A stretch of 64,000 nucleotides of DNA, taken from positions 1 through 64,000 of the forward strand of contig JBBHKE010003002.1 in NCBI GenBank assembly GCA_037447655.1, written 5' to 3'. The stretch comes from Zygnema cylindricum. Lineage: Eukaryota; Streptophyta; Zygnematophyceae; Zygnematales; Zygnemataceae. Each line of letters starts with the position of its first letter. Position 1 is the first letter of the stretch. The notes beneath the pieces are model-generated. The model was not told the DNA's origin. It ran no database searches and saw nothing but the letters and a program-made list of their open reading frames with translations. Both the position numbers and the translations under genes were made by a program. Positions 48,663 through 59,889 of this stretch are shown here, one piece after another.

Positions 48663-48954
48663 GTACAGGTCCCCTACATGGCACCAACTTTATCTCGAAG
48701 ATAGATACGCAGGAAGGCGTGTTGGCAATTGGTAATTGGATCGTGTCAGAAACTTCGAAGGCGACGTTGAGAGCTCTACGTCAGCAAGACATAAAAGCAA
48801 TGTGGGAGCACGTGACTGGGACAGAAGGCGGCTCGATCTGGACAAATCGTACATTTGATACAGTGTTCTTGGAGAACTGCGTACGATCTGGACTAAAATC
48901 GTACGGCGAAACCGTAACGTTTCGGCAAATTTCTTCGGTGCGATTGCCGTATTG
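48663..48954 (+). CDS. Unrecognised open frame, about 96 codons, no ATG at its opening
   Basis: The frame opens after a TGA near 48660. It runs STGPLHGTNFISKIDTQEGV... through ALRQQDIKAMWEHVTGTEGG to a TGA at 48952. Amino acid usage looks natural, and AG before GTCCCC (about 48668) could be a 3' splice site, so it might be an exon. No neighbour exon or homologous family is evident, and chance is possible. Confidence 0.2.
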
Positions 48955-48992
48955 AAAATAATTTTTTTTAGGCGGCCAATATTGATCAGCTA

Positions 48993-49473
48993 CACCGCCA
49001 ATCGCTATTAGAGTAAACAACGCTAATTCGGTGCCATATTTAAAAAATAAAAAACCTGAAATACAATCCATAATTCTATTTTTTCCATTACGCCTTTTAG
49101 GGTTCTTTTTTTAATTAGCGTTAATAACGGGAGTACACCGCAATGTTTATAGTGTGGTGTATGGACATTTTTTTTCGTACCAAAATGTACTTTTTAAAAT
49201 ACAAATGTACAAAAAGTCATTAATGTGCACTAGAAAAAGAGGTGCAAACTCGAATATTCAGATTTTGGCGTACAAATTGTCAGATCTTGTACAGATACAT
49301 ATATTGGTGTAGACATCAATACGGCGGGCATTTATTATTTGAAAAAACCTAAATTAGAGTTAGTGATTAATAAATATATATGTTTTTATTGGATTTTTTT
49401 TTCCCAATTAGCGTTAATAACACTATTTTTTTTTTCGCTATTTATTCCTTTCCTCGACTAGCGATTGTCGGTG
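48993..49473. mobile_element. TA-flanked MITE, family 1, 481 bp
   Basis: Ends CACCGCCAATCGCTATTAG and CTAGCGATTGTCGGTG with TA on both sides (48991-48992, 49474-49475). Confidence 0.8.
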
Positions 49474-49822
49474 TACAGTGTAAACGTGCACAAACGGTAA
49501 TAATTGCACAATTTTAAAAGTGCGAATAAGATGGAAACCCTATATGAGTTTACCGCGTTTCAACGCGTTCTCATAGTTTTTAAATATGAGTGTTATTGTG
49601 GCACGATAATGAACCGAAGCTATACGAGCATCTTGAACGTCCAATTGACACTTGTCCCTTGTTCATCGCAGCACACGGGCTCAACACAACGTGGTTCATT
49701 GTTGTATAATAATCTCTCGATTCTATAGATAGTGTTATGTCTCAACTGAATCAGAACCTACATTGCGTTTCATGTACAAAATGAAATGTATTTTCCAAAT
49801 TTTTGTTGGCAGTCTGATTACT

Positions 49823-50110
49823 ACTGTTGGGTATCGGGTAAATTCATATCGTAATAATTTTGATATTCGATATATCGAAAATCGATCAAGCAAACTCCTC
49901 GATATATTGTATCTGGACCAACATAAATTATCGCGATATATGGTATTTTTGAATTCAATATTTTATATAATATGTTATTTTAGCGAAAAATTACAAATTG
50001 TCTGATACACCACGTACGACGTGAGTTTCGTTCCGTGACTTAGAAGGTAAACGTCACAAAAAATGTAACCAACAAAAAAGTAATAATTTTGTAATTCATA
50101 TAATTCATAG
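49823..50110. mobile_element. hAT-type MITE fragment, inverted
   Basis: It begins near CTGTTGGGTATCGGGTAAAT and continues through ATATCGAAAATCGATC and ACAAATTGTCTGATACACCAC to AATTTTGTAATTCATAT. It is the reverse complement of 23816-24111. The other half is absent. Confidence 0.7.
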
Positions 50111-52279
50111 TTTTTTGTTTTTTTGTATTATAAATGACTCACGTATCATTGCACCCCCATACTATGTTGTTGTTGTTGTTTTTAATCGTTTCCCAAACAA
50201 CTCACTAAAAAACGTCTCCAAATACCGCCCCCCTAACAATAGATGTATCGGAAGCCTTGTGATGATGTCACCTCAAAGAGCAATACAGTTTCAAGTTTCA
50301 CTGTAAACCTATTAGTTAAGGATGTCTTCGTATACGAACATGGATGAACTTGTTCATTGATGAGGTCCTCTTAATTTTTTGTGACTTACAAGTCATGTTC
50401 GCTATCTTAACTCATTATTTCGCATAATCTTTTGGACTTTGAAAATCACTTGTTTGTAATTCTGTATCATCTCTTAGGCTTTCGTGTTTTTTATCGTTGA
50501 AGGGAAACTAGTCACTTATGTAGAAGTTGTTATACATTTTTCTTTAGGGATACCCTTTGAATCCAACAAAAAAACTGACATTAACAACCTTCTTAAGGGG
50601 TCGAGGTTAGCAGATTTGGGTAGACAACACACACATTGTGACCGTGAGGCCTCTAAATTTAGCGAGTGTTCAATTCCATTTTGGTAACCATTGATTTTTG
50701 TATGGTTTTTCTTAGTGGATGATGACAAAGTTCCATTCCATCCGCACCAAAAGCCACTCACTAGTGCAAAAAAACCTTATCAATATGCTAGTCTCCATTG
50801 ATTTTAAGAACCTTCTGAGAGACTTCCCTTCGCTTATGAGCTCAATTTCACTTGTGTTTAAGGTTAAGAGTTAAGGGTTCAAGCTTGGCATGTTGCTCGT
50901 CACGTCGACTTTGATGCGCACAATTTTTTATTGGGATTTTGTAACTTCCCTACTTAGAACGTCCTTCAGTTTAAGAAAACCACGTTATGTTTGTGCTCAA
51001 CCGACAAATGAATAAATAGGCTTATGAATTAAAATATAAATGGTGTTGTCTGGCCCACAAAGGGGACAACATCCTAACGCGCCTCGCTTCGTAGGGTGTA
51101 CGATAGTGGGATTGAGATTTGGCCACGGTCTTTCGTCATTTTTATGAATCTCTTGTGTCTTATAGGAAATTTGTAGCCTTTACCATTGCAATATTTAGTC
51201 CTATCTAAAATGATTTTTTATGAGCTCACTATTCTCCATGATCGTTTAACAAGGTTGGCGTTTGGTTGTCAAAAGACAGTTTGTCAAAAACATCGTGGAA
51301 TCGTCGTATATGTGAATCGTTGTTTTTTATTGTGGTTCGTGTTTATCTATTTGTATTGGTTTTTTTCTATATAGTTAATTTGGTATTGTATGGTTGATGA
51401 TATATGTCTTGTTTACTTTCATAGGTATTGTTGCGTGTAGTCGATTGTTGGTACCAACACATTCTTTCAGTTTGGATACTAAGTGTTACAAAGACACGTG
51501 TATTATAGTGTTACGTTCACGTTTTGTTATATTAATTTGGATTTAGTATTAAGTAAGAGTGAGAGGGCGTGTAAGGAGAAGCTTTAGTGTAACATAATTA
51601 TATATTGGTCGATGTGTCATTCGGTGAAGCGTGAGTGTGTTTTTTCTTATTTGTGAAGGCTTTTGTAGAGTGGATTATATTGTAAGTTTTGCACATTCAT
51701 CGATCATTTCACAACTGATTCCATACAAACAAGTTGAAATATTTACTACCCATATGGCGACTACTAGTTCCCCATGGTGTCGACATAAAGTGGAATCAAT
51801 GGTGTTGTTATTGCATTTGGCGTAGTCCACCACCTACTCGACTCTTGCTAATGTGGAAAGAGGTATCTAAGACCGAATCCGTTAGAACGCTATAGAGGAG
51901 AAATGGCATTTTTAGTACGTGGAGCTTTCAAATAGGTGGGCGTTTAGGGCCCTTTTCAAAGCTTTTAACGCCCTTTACTAGATCCCTCGTTATTTGGTCG
52001 TTACTAAATAGTTAATTTAACGGCTAAGTTTTGATGCTCAAATTGGAGATGGTAACAACTAACTCATCTGGGGAAGTTTTCGATGGGAGAAAATTATGGA
52101 GAATCAATTGAGTGTCCACAACGACCATTTCCACCTATTGCCAACCAATCTTTGTTAATCACTTCTTAGCTTAACGAGATAAAATTGTATATTGCGACAA
52201 TAAATTCATTCACTTATATTTCAATCTTATGGTCTCCAAAGACAAAGTTTCATAAAGAATTACTTTGCCAATACAACAT
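50111..52279 (-). pseudogene. Decayed retroelement sequence, probably Gypsy pol remainder
   Basis: No intact frame. It directly adjoins the target site of the minus-strand Copia element, whose other side (from 61841) carries a recognisable Gypsy reverse transcriptase on the minus strand. This stretch should therefore be downstream pol sequence of the same element. I can read only vague similarity myself. Confidence 0.3.
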
Positions 52280-52284
52280 GTGGC

Positions 52285-53297
52285 AGCAACTTTGAGGCCT
52301 CCATAGGTCCTCAGAGTATGCAGCTCACACAAAGCCTCTTTGATAACCCTGACCCCTTTGTGTTTCAACAAGAATAACTGCCACCCTGGTAGACAAAAAC
52401 TGTGACTACCTTCACCCCTGTGAAAGAAAGACTCCCCTAAGTCGATAGCAAAAAGAATCTCTGAATTTGCTCCATGAGCAGTAAGTTTTGTTGGGTCAAA
52501 GTTGACCTTTTGTAAAGAAGCTCTCTCGGAGAGAGGGTCTTACCTACTAAAATTTCTAAGTCTTATCTCTCTCTAAAACTCTATATACTGACGTACGGCA
52601 CCAATCACAATACTGTGTCGTAAAGAAAGGTATAGGTGACGGTGTACTTTTTGTACGGACATTGTACAACATGGCTAAAAAGTCGACACATGTCATATTT
52701 AGATTGTTCTTCTAATTCCCGGAGATGCCGCAATCCAATGTGGTTGTGACACGTGTCAATCGATGTGGCGATGACCGCAAACCGCCAAAATCCTATTCGG
52801 CGATCTCGGCTTTCTTCGCGGCCGTTTGATCGAAACCGAGTTTCAATCTTAGCCGTCATAAATACTTGCGCGGTATTTATTTCACACTTGAAACAAATGT
52901 GAGATATTGGTTTCGAGATGCTTCGTATCTCTTACAATACAAACTGTTTCTATGTCCTAATATTCCGTTTAAATGAAATATAAACCTAATAATACGTAAC
53001 ACTGGTCTTAGACTAATTGGATAAAACTACCGGCTAGCGACGACTTTGACGGACGACAGGTGCTAGGTTCAAATCCTGGGTCCGTCAAGTACCATTTTGG
53101 TAAATCTACCAATCTAATAACTGTCTCGCTCTGGATAACATAGGCAGCCATGGCTCTAGCTCCCTCTCGAACTTTCAGTGAATGCAACAAGTGTAGGGGC
53201 TGAAGAGAGGAGTTAGAGGCAAACTGCCTTTGCTTCTTTTCTGCATTTTATTTTTTACAAAACCTAGAAAATACTAAAAGAATCTGTAATTTCTACA
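52285..53297 (-). repeat. 3' LTR of the minus-strand Copia element
   Basis: 1,013 bp, colinear with 60793-61835. It contains the tRNA T-arm-like segment (about 53052-53095) shared by all LTR copies. Confidence 0.85.
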
Positions 53298-53299
53298 CT

Positions 53300-53945
53300 C
53301 CCCTTATTTTATAGTCACTCTTTAATTTAAGACCACACTTCTCCCTGCAGAAAGTTAGTTTAGGGGAAGGCACAAGTTTGGTCATCATATCAGCTACCAT
53401 TTCACTATCTGGTTTATACTCTAAACTTATTATTTTGTTTTCTACTTTCTCCTTAAAGAAGCTAAGTCTAATGTCCATGTGTTTGGCTTTTCAAAAATTG
53501 CAATGGCTGTCTGATTATCATAAAACACCTTTTGGACACCACTCTTAAGAAGACTAAGCTCACCAAGCAAAGACTTAAGCTCACCAAGCAAAGACTTGAC
53601 CCACATTAATTCTTTTACAGCTGAGCAAGAAGCCATTTACCCAGCCTCCATGGTGGACTGAGCAACGACCTTTTGCTGCTTGTTGCTTTAGCATCAAGCC
53701 CTATCACCCACATACAATACATATCCAGACGTGCACCTCCTCATAGGAGCATCCCCATAGATGACATCACTCCAACCCAACCAAATACAACCATAAATAT
53801 CTAGTCCCTATGAGATATATAAAGACTCTCTTAGCTGCCTCCCAATCCTTTCTTAGTGGAAGCATTCAAACTCCTACTTAGTACTCCTACAGCTACGGCT
53901 ATATCAGGGCTAAAACTCTATGGGTCCATCCCCTACAGAATTCGA
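53300..53945 (-). pseudogene. Copia reverse transcriptase tail and RNase H, defective
   Basis: On the minus strand: VVAQSTMEAG, stop, MASCSAVKELMWVKSLL, then VFYDNQTAIAIFEKPNTWT and MDIRLSFFKEKVENKI, VADMMTKLVPSPK. These are the Copia RNase H signature and C-terminal region. A short duplication (GELKSLLGEL) and a frameshift near 53450 disrupt it. Confidence 0.8.
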
Positions 53946-53947
53946 GA

Positions 53948-54345
53948 TCCAAATAAGCTTATCTAGTTAGTGCTGACTTCAAGTGATACAAACCCAAATG
54001 ATTGACCCCTTGACAATTAAAATCCCAATACGACTTCACCCCTGTGAAATAAAACTTTTTGTGTGCTCAGTTCCACCACAAAATGCAAAGCTAGAATATG
54101 AGTTTTGGACACATTCACCCACATTGACTCTACGGGGTCCATTCACCCACAATATTTGCAGATCCAAAGAAGCTTATCTAGTTAGTGCTGACTTCAAGTT
54201 AATACAAACCCAAATGATTCACCCCTTGACAATCAGAACCCCAATACAAATTCACCCTTGTGAAATAAGACTTTCTGCGTGCTCAGTTCCACCACAGAAT
54301 GCAAAGCTAGATTATGAGTTTTGGACACATTCACCCACTTTGACT
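53948..54345. repeat. Tandem duplication, about 214-bp unit, inside the Copia complex
   Basis: Copies 53948-54161 and 54162-54343 share AAGCTTATCTAGTTAGTGCT, TGCTCAGTTCCACCACA and TATGAGTTTTGGACACATTC. Confidence 0.85.
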
Positions 54346-55196
54346 TTCCCTTAGAAATGGAACCACCCCGGTAGGCAAAGACTCAGACCAAAAACACCCT
54401 AGTGTTGCTTGGACTCCCTTGAGTCCGCAACAAAAAGAATCTTTGAATTTTTTCCTATGAGCAGTAAGTTATGAGGGGTCAATGATGACCTTTTATACCA
54501 AAGAGAGGTGGCTACCAACTAAAATTTCTAAGTCTTATCTCTCTCTAAAACTCTATCTATTGACTTACGGCACCAATCAAAATAATGTGTTGTACAGAAA
54601 AGAACAGGTGGTTGTGTACTTTCTGTACGGCCATAGTACGACATGGCCAAAAAGTCGACACATGCGATATCTAGATTTGTTCCCGTAATCTCCGAAATTG
54701 CCGCAATCTTGTGTGATTGTGCCACGTGTCATTTGACGTGGCGATGACCGAAAACTGCCAAAACGCCCATTCCGCGATCTCGGCATCTATCGCGGTTGTT
54801 CGATCAAGATCGGCTTTTAAATCCAGCCGTTGAAAAACAATGCGCGGTATTTGTTTCGCTGTTGTAACAAATGCGTGGTATTCATTTAGTGAAGTACTGT
54901 ACGCCGTACGTACGTTCAAACTGTGTCTATGTTACATGTATGTTCGCGTCGTTAAATGAATTTTTGTTATTTTACATCTTAAAGTACTTATCACATCTTA
55001 TAGATGTTAGCATTGATCCTTTTCTATAAGATAAGGCTTACGGCTAAGGGTGATATGACGGACGGTAGGTACCAGGATCAAATCCTGGGTCCGTCAAATA
55101 CCTTTTGGTAAATCTACCTAGATTATACTACATGTCTCTCTAGACAGCTAAGGCAACCATGACTCTAGCTCCCTCTCTAGCCTTCAATGACTACGA
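54346..55196 (-). repeat. Truncated Copia LTR, minus orientation
   Basis: Colinear with most of 52285-53297, including the tRNA-like segment at about 55055-55100. It is cut at 55196, where a plus-strand LTR starts, so two LTRs meet end to end in inverted orientation. Confidence 0.7.
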
Positions 55197-55989
55197 TGTT
55201 GAAATTAATCGATTTATAGAGTATTTTCTAGGCATAAAAATATTAGTATAAAAAGGAAAAAGAATACTATAGGGTGTGATAGATATATATTTAGTTAGGA
55301 GTAAACGAATTCATTTAACTGAAACTGTATACGGCATGCATAGATATAGTTTTGTAACGCACGAAGTACGATACACTTTCGAAACGGATACCACGCATTT
55401 TGTTTCGAAACGAAAAAAATATTGCTCAAGTATTTATAACAGCTGAGATTGCATTTCGGTTCATATCCAACGGGGAGATCTTTTCGCCTTCCCATGCACT
55501 CATCCCTATTCACTATCCTTGTGCCTCTCCTATCTGTGCATGCATGCCTGTTGGGAGGGATAAGGTCAGCAGTGGGCATTATCATTATTATGGGAAGCAT
55601 TCGCATTGGTGGGTTCTTTGCAGGACGACGAGACCGGCCATTCCGGTCAGCGGGCCCTTCCCTTATGTTTCTCTGGCACGCTCGACAACAATAATCTGAT
55701 TGGTCCGTACTTCAGTAGATACAAGTTATTAGAGGGAATCAAGACTTAGAAAATTTTGGTTGGTAGTCACCTTTCTCTTTGAGAATTTGTACAAATTGGC
55801 ATTTTTATTGCCTTATAACTTATCGGCTGGTTCGCTGTTTTCAGTGATTCTTTTTGTTACGGACTCGGGGAGTCCTAGCTGCATAGGGGTGCAGTCAAAC
55901 TGTCATTTTGCCTTCCTGGACAGTAGTGGTTATGGCTTGAAGTGGGTTAGTTAAATACTATCTAGAGGCTTCCTATATTCTGTGGTCGA

Positions 55990-56909
55990 ATGGAGGACAC
56001 AAAATTGCAGGTTATGGGCCCACCCTCTAGGGTACCCACCTTCAATGGATCTAGGTTCATCTATTTCGAAGCCATGATGATGGGATTTTTGTGCGAAAAA
56101 CGACATAGGGGTATCGTTAGTGGACAAGTGAAACGTCCACCTTCGGGAACTCCACCATGATTTGGAGGAGTAAGGTTTCTTGCAGCACCGGCTGCCTCAG
56201 CGGAGGAGGCAAATGATGGGGACAACACTGTGTCTGAAAAAGGGAAAGGGAAGGAGACACCCCTCACTCTTATTTCCACAGTACCGCCAGCGGCGACCGT
56301 GAAGATCGCAGAGAACGATACTCAAATGTGGGAGGATTTAAACATGGCTGCCAAGAACTTTATTCTCAGGCACCTCACTCAAGCTTTGGCCACTCATCAT
56401 CTTCACATTTACAAGGCTGAGGAGTTGTGGGTGAGTTTGGTTGAGATTTATAGAGCTTGAACTATTCAAGAGCTCTAGTTGGTTGAGCAAAAGCTAGTGA
56501 GTTACACTTACAAAGGAGGAAAGATGTTAGATTACTGCAATGATCTTTCTTGTTTGTATATGGAGATGGAAAGTGCCGGGTGGACAAGTACAATGAAAAT
56601 GAAAGTTAACACTCTCATCATGAAGTTACCTGACGAGTATGAGAACATAGTGTACCGAGTACAGGAAATGACTCATAGTGCATAGAATTGGAATATAGTG
56701 GTCTAGATGATACTTGTGTAGGAAAACACCATGGAGATTAGGAGAGGAGGAAAAAGCATTCAAGCTCTAGTTGCAGGAGGGGACCGATGGGGGAAGAACC
56801 TGAAAAAACCGTACAAAGGGAAAAGAGATCAGTTTGGAGGACCAAGGCCCCCAAAGGGCCTTTGTCATTTTTGCAAAAAACCGGGACACTTTATCGCAAA
56901 TAAGGAGTG
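55990..56909 (+). pseudogene. Copia gag, plus strand, with several stops
   Basis: The start codon lies inside the LTR (55990-55992, MEDTKLQ) and the frame crosses the primer site as QVMGPP, then SRVPTFNGSRFIYFEAMM. The same frame continues through MAAKNFILRHL, YTYKGGKMLDYCNDL and KLPDEYENIVYRVQ to a CCHC knuckle CHFCKKPGHFIA. In-frame stops interrupt it (for example 56158, 56458, 56476, 56683). Confidence 0.8.
56010..56024 (+). other. Primer binding site matching the initiator tRNA-Met anticodon arm
   Basis: GGTTATGGGCCCACC starts at the first base after the LTR. It is the exact complement of GGUGGGCCCAUAACC, the anticodon-arm sequence of plant initiator tRNA-Met as I know it. It does not match a CCA-ending tRNA 3' end. 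The same position in the minus-strand element (60778-60792) has a decayed version, GGTTATGGGGCCACA. Confidence 0.7.
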
Positions 56910-56919
56910 ATGATACTAG

Positions 56920-57640
56920 ATGATCAGATGAGTCCAGAAGAGAGACAGTTTATGAAGTCTATTCCGTACAGACACGTTGAAGGAAGCATGATTTACTTTA
57001 TGAATTGTACTAGGCCAGACATAGCAGCAGCAGTTGGAGTCCTCACTAAGAGTCTTAATGATCCTAGGAAGAGAGACTGGGAGGCAGCCAAGAGAGTCAT
57101 GAGATACCTGGTAGGAACGAGAGATTTATGGTTAAACTTGGGAAGGGAACCAAGTGACATCACTTCTTGGAGTCATGCCAGGTATGGGGATGCACCTATG
57201 TGAAGATGCACTTCAGGTTATGTGTTGTATGTGGGGGAAGATACTTGATGTTGGAGTAGCAAGCAACAAAAGGTGGTTGCTCAATCCACTATGGAGGCTG
57301 AGTATATGGCCTCTTGTTCTGCTGTGAAAGAGCTGATGTGGGTCAAGTCTTTATTGCAAGAACTGGGGTATATAAAGAAGGGAGTGCATGAATTGTTTTG
57401 TGATAATCAGGCTGCTATTGCAATTGCAGCTAATCCAAAACATCATTTCAAGGCTATGCATATGGATATAACGTTGAGTTTTGTGAGGGAAAAAGTTGAA
57501 AAGTAAATTGTGAATCTGGTGTATAGGGGTGATGGGGAAATGGTGGCTGATATAATGACAAAACTTGTGCCATCTCCCAAGTTCAAATACTGTATAGAAA
57601 AGTGTGGGTTAAAAGAGAAACTGAAATTAGGCTAGAAAAT
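56920..57640 (+). pseudogene. Copia reverse transcriptase tail and RNase H
   Basis: Frame with IPYRHVEGSMIYFMNCTRPD, VGVLTKSLNDPRKRDWEAAK, then after stops VVAQSTMEAEYMASCSAVKE, FCDNQAAIAIAANP and MVADIMTKLVPSPK. It is a typical Copia C-terminus, interrupted at about 57201 and 57504. Confidence 0.85.
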
Positions 57641-57648
57641 AAGGGGAG

Positions 57649-58647
57649 TGTTCAAATCACTGATTTAGGGAAAGTTTTTTCTAGGTCTTAATTAGATAAA
57701 AAAAACTAAAAGAAAAAGCACAAGCAGCCTACCTCCACCTTATCTCTCTAGCCCCCATACTTGTTGTAGTCACTGAAGGAGAGAGAGGGCGGTGGAGCCA
57801 TGGCCGCCTCAGCTCGATAGGCAAGACTAAAGAGTGACCTAAGTCACTCTCAACAAAATGGTTGAGTCCGGTAGGATTCGAACCTCCGACCGGCAGAGCA
57901 CTGCGCAGCCGTCAGCTCTTACCGGTCTGTCGTAGAAGTCGGTTAGAATACATAGTGTTTGATAGTTATTTTAACATTAGCAAGATCATTAATTCGTTCA
58001 ATGGAATAATAATAATGACATAGAAACTAGTTGAATTTTAGTGCGTACGAAACAAATGTACTAGACATTTATTATTTTGGACGGCGAACATTAAAAGCCG
58101 GTTTGGATCCAATGGTCCACATCATCGTCGCGATCCATGAATAGCCACCTCGGCGGTTTTTGGATGTGACATTACCTCTCAACACGTGGCAAGATATTAT
58201 TGGGAAGCGGGAATCCCAGGTAGCGCGAAGACAAGTTTGGAGGAGACAGACGTCCACTCCATGGCCTTGTCGTACACAGGCCATACACAAAGTACATCGC
58301 CCCTAGTACCTTTCTGTACTGTACAGTCTTTTGATTGGTTCGTACATCTGTAGATAGGGGTTGTTAGAGGGGTTTTAGGACTTAGAGGATTAAGGAGGTA
58401 GCCGCCTCTCTCCCTACAAGCTTCTATAAATATTGGCATCTTTCCCACTTGATAACTAATTGCCTGGTTGGGAATTTTCATTGATTCTTTTTGTTGTGGA
58501 CTCAGAGGAGTCAAGACTGCATAGGGGTGCTGTCAGATTGTCTATTTGCCTGGTTGGGTAGCAGTGATCCATATTGAAATAGGGCTAGCCAAAAGCTATC
58601 TATAGGGTTTTTGAATTCAGTGATCTAATGGGGGACACAGAATTGCA
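57649..58647 (+). repeat. 3' LTR of the nested Copia derivative
   Basis: 999 bp from TGTTCAAATCACTG to GGACACAGAATTGCA. It carries, in antisense, a 60-nt tRNA-like module (57867-57926). Confidence 0.8.
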
Positions 58648-58649
58648 AT

Positions 58650-59217
58650 AAGAACTCTAGTCTTGAGATAATTTGCACAATTCATTGCTTCGGCCCAAAA
58701 CTTCTTTCCTATCTACTTTTCTGACAGCATACTCCTAGCACTATCAGTCAGTGTTCTATTTAATCTTTCAGCAACACCATTCTGATAAGATTTTCAGGAA
58801 CTGTCTTTTGGTGTTGTACTCCATCTTCTCTCAGAAAATCCTCAAAGTGATTAGAGGTATACTCTCCCCCATTATCACTCCTCACTCTCTTAATAGAAGT
58901 TTTATGGAGTTTCTCACTCCATCCTTGTATTCCTTAAAAATCTGTGGGGCCTCTGCCTTATTTTTCAGGAAATACACTCTATAATATAAAGACTAATCGT
59001 CATTGATTCTCATCATAAACAGCTTACCCCCGGGTGAAGGCACTTTGGCTGGTTTCCAAATATCACTGTGTACTAAGTCTAAAACATTTTCTCCTTTATA
59101 ATTGGCTTCTTTTGGAAAGGGTAACCAGTGTGCCTTACCTTGACCTTAACCACTGTAGTCACTCATGTTTTCACTTTCCCAAAAATGAATTCTTTCCACT
59201 ACTCTCATCTTTTTCAT
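58650..59217 (-). pseudogene. Copia integrase remnant
   Basis: The minus strand reads RVRSDNGGEYTSNHFEDFLR, then GVQHQKTVPEN and, after frame breaks, residues recalling the FWAEAMNCANYLK segment. The DNGGEY motif holds an integrase catalytic Asp. It is interrupted by the junction at 58647. Confidence 0.75.
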
Positions 59218-59809
59218 TTATTTCAACTTATCTAAATGCATAAGTCCAAGCCTCTTATGCCACAACATAATATCATGTACACCAACATAGTAAAGTTTCT
59301 TCTTTTCATTGCTTAAAATAAGCCTAAACATCCTTTGGCACCTTTTCAGCAGTGAAATAAACTTCCTCCTCAAAGCTAACATTAAAGGTTCCCTTCGAAG
59401 TGTTAGTCTCAAAACCCTTAACATCCAACACAGACGTTGATATGAGGTTTTTGTTCAACTCTTGAATAAGCAACACATCAGAGAATATCACTATGGATGT
59501 CTTCCCTTCCACTAAGACTTTCAAATTTACTGATCTTACCATATCAGTAGTGACTACCCTCCTATCCCCATACTCGATCTCTACAATGGGATTCTTTTTC
59601 ATCTTAGTGAATAGGTGTTTGTTCTTACACATGTGCATGGAGGCACCCGAATCCACAATCCATTGTCCTTCACTTTTTAATCCACCGAAAACCCATTTTT
59701 GCTTTCGAGGAATTTCGACCTCAGTCTTCGCCTCCAACTCCTCATCCAACAAGAGATCATCGTCCTCGTCCTTCGATTCCTCCTCGTGTACCTGAGTCAC
59801 AAGAGCCAT
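59218..59809 (-). pseudogene. Copia protease and GAG-pre-integrase segment
   Basis: Frame 59809-59324 contains WIVDSGASMHMCKN, the aspartic protease motif with DSGA, followed by LLIQELNKNLISTSVLDVKG. A shifted frame then gives LWHKRLGLMHLDKL, the pre-integrase HxxxH-type region. The protease frame is open and well preserved, although the element as a whole is defective. Confidence 0.85.
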
Positions 59810-59889
59810 TTTTCCTTCCTCTTAGAGGTCCACCGATCTGCCCCTTGTTCAACCGAAGTTCGGTTAGCTTAGTGCACTACGCCATATAG

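Larger units (their letters stand above)
55197..58647 (+). mobile_element. Copia deletion derivative, plus strand, nested
   Basis: 5' LTR 55197-56009 (begins TGTTGAAATT, ends AAAATTGCA), primer site 56010-56024, gag remnant, a direct jump from the gag zinc knuckle (about 56905) to the reverse transcriptase tail (about 56925), RNase H, purine tract AAAATAAGGGGAG, and 3' LTR 57649-58647. Protease, integrase and most of the reverse transcriptase are absent. The flanks (TACGA, ATAAG) do not match, so the copy is rearranged relative to its insertion. Confidence 0.8.

Noticed and set aside
57867-57926. Genuine tRNA gene
   Set aside because: The foldable part is 60 nt and lacks an anticodon arm. 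It recurs at the same place in every LTR of the family.
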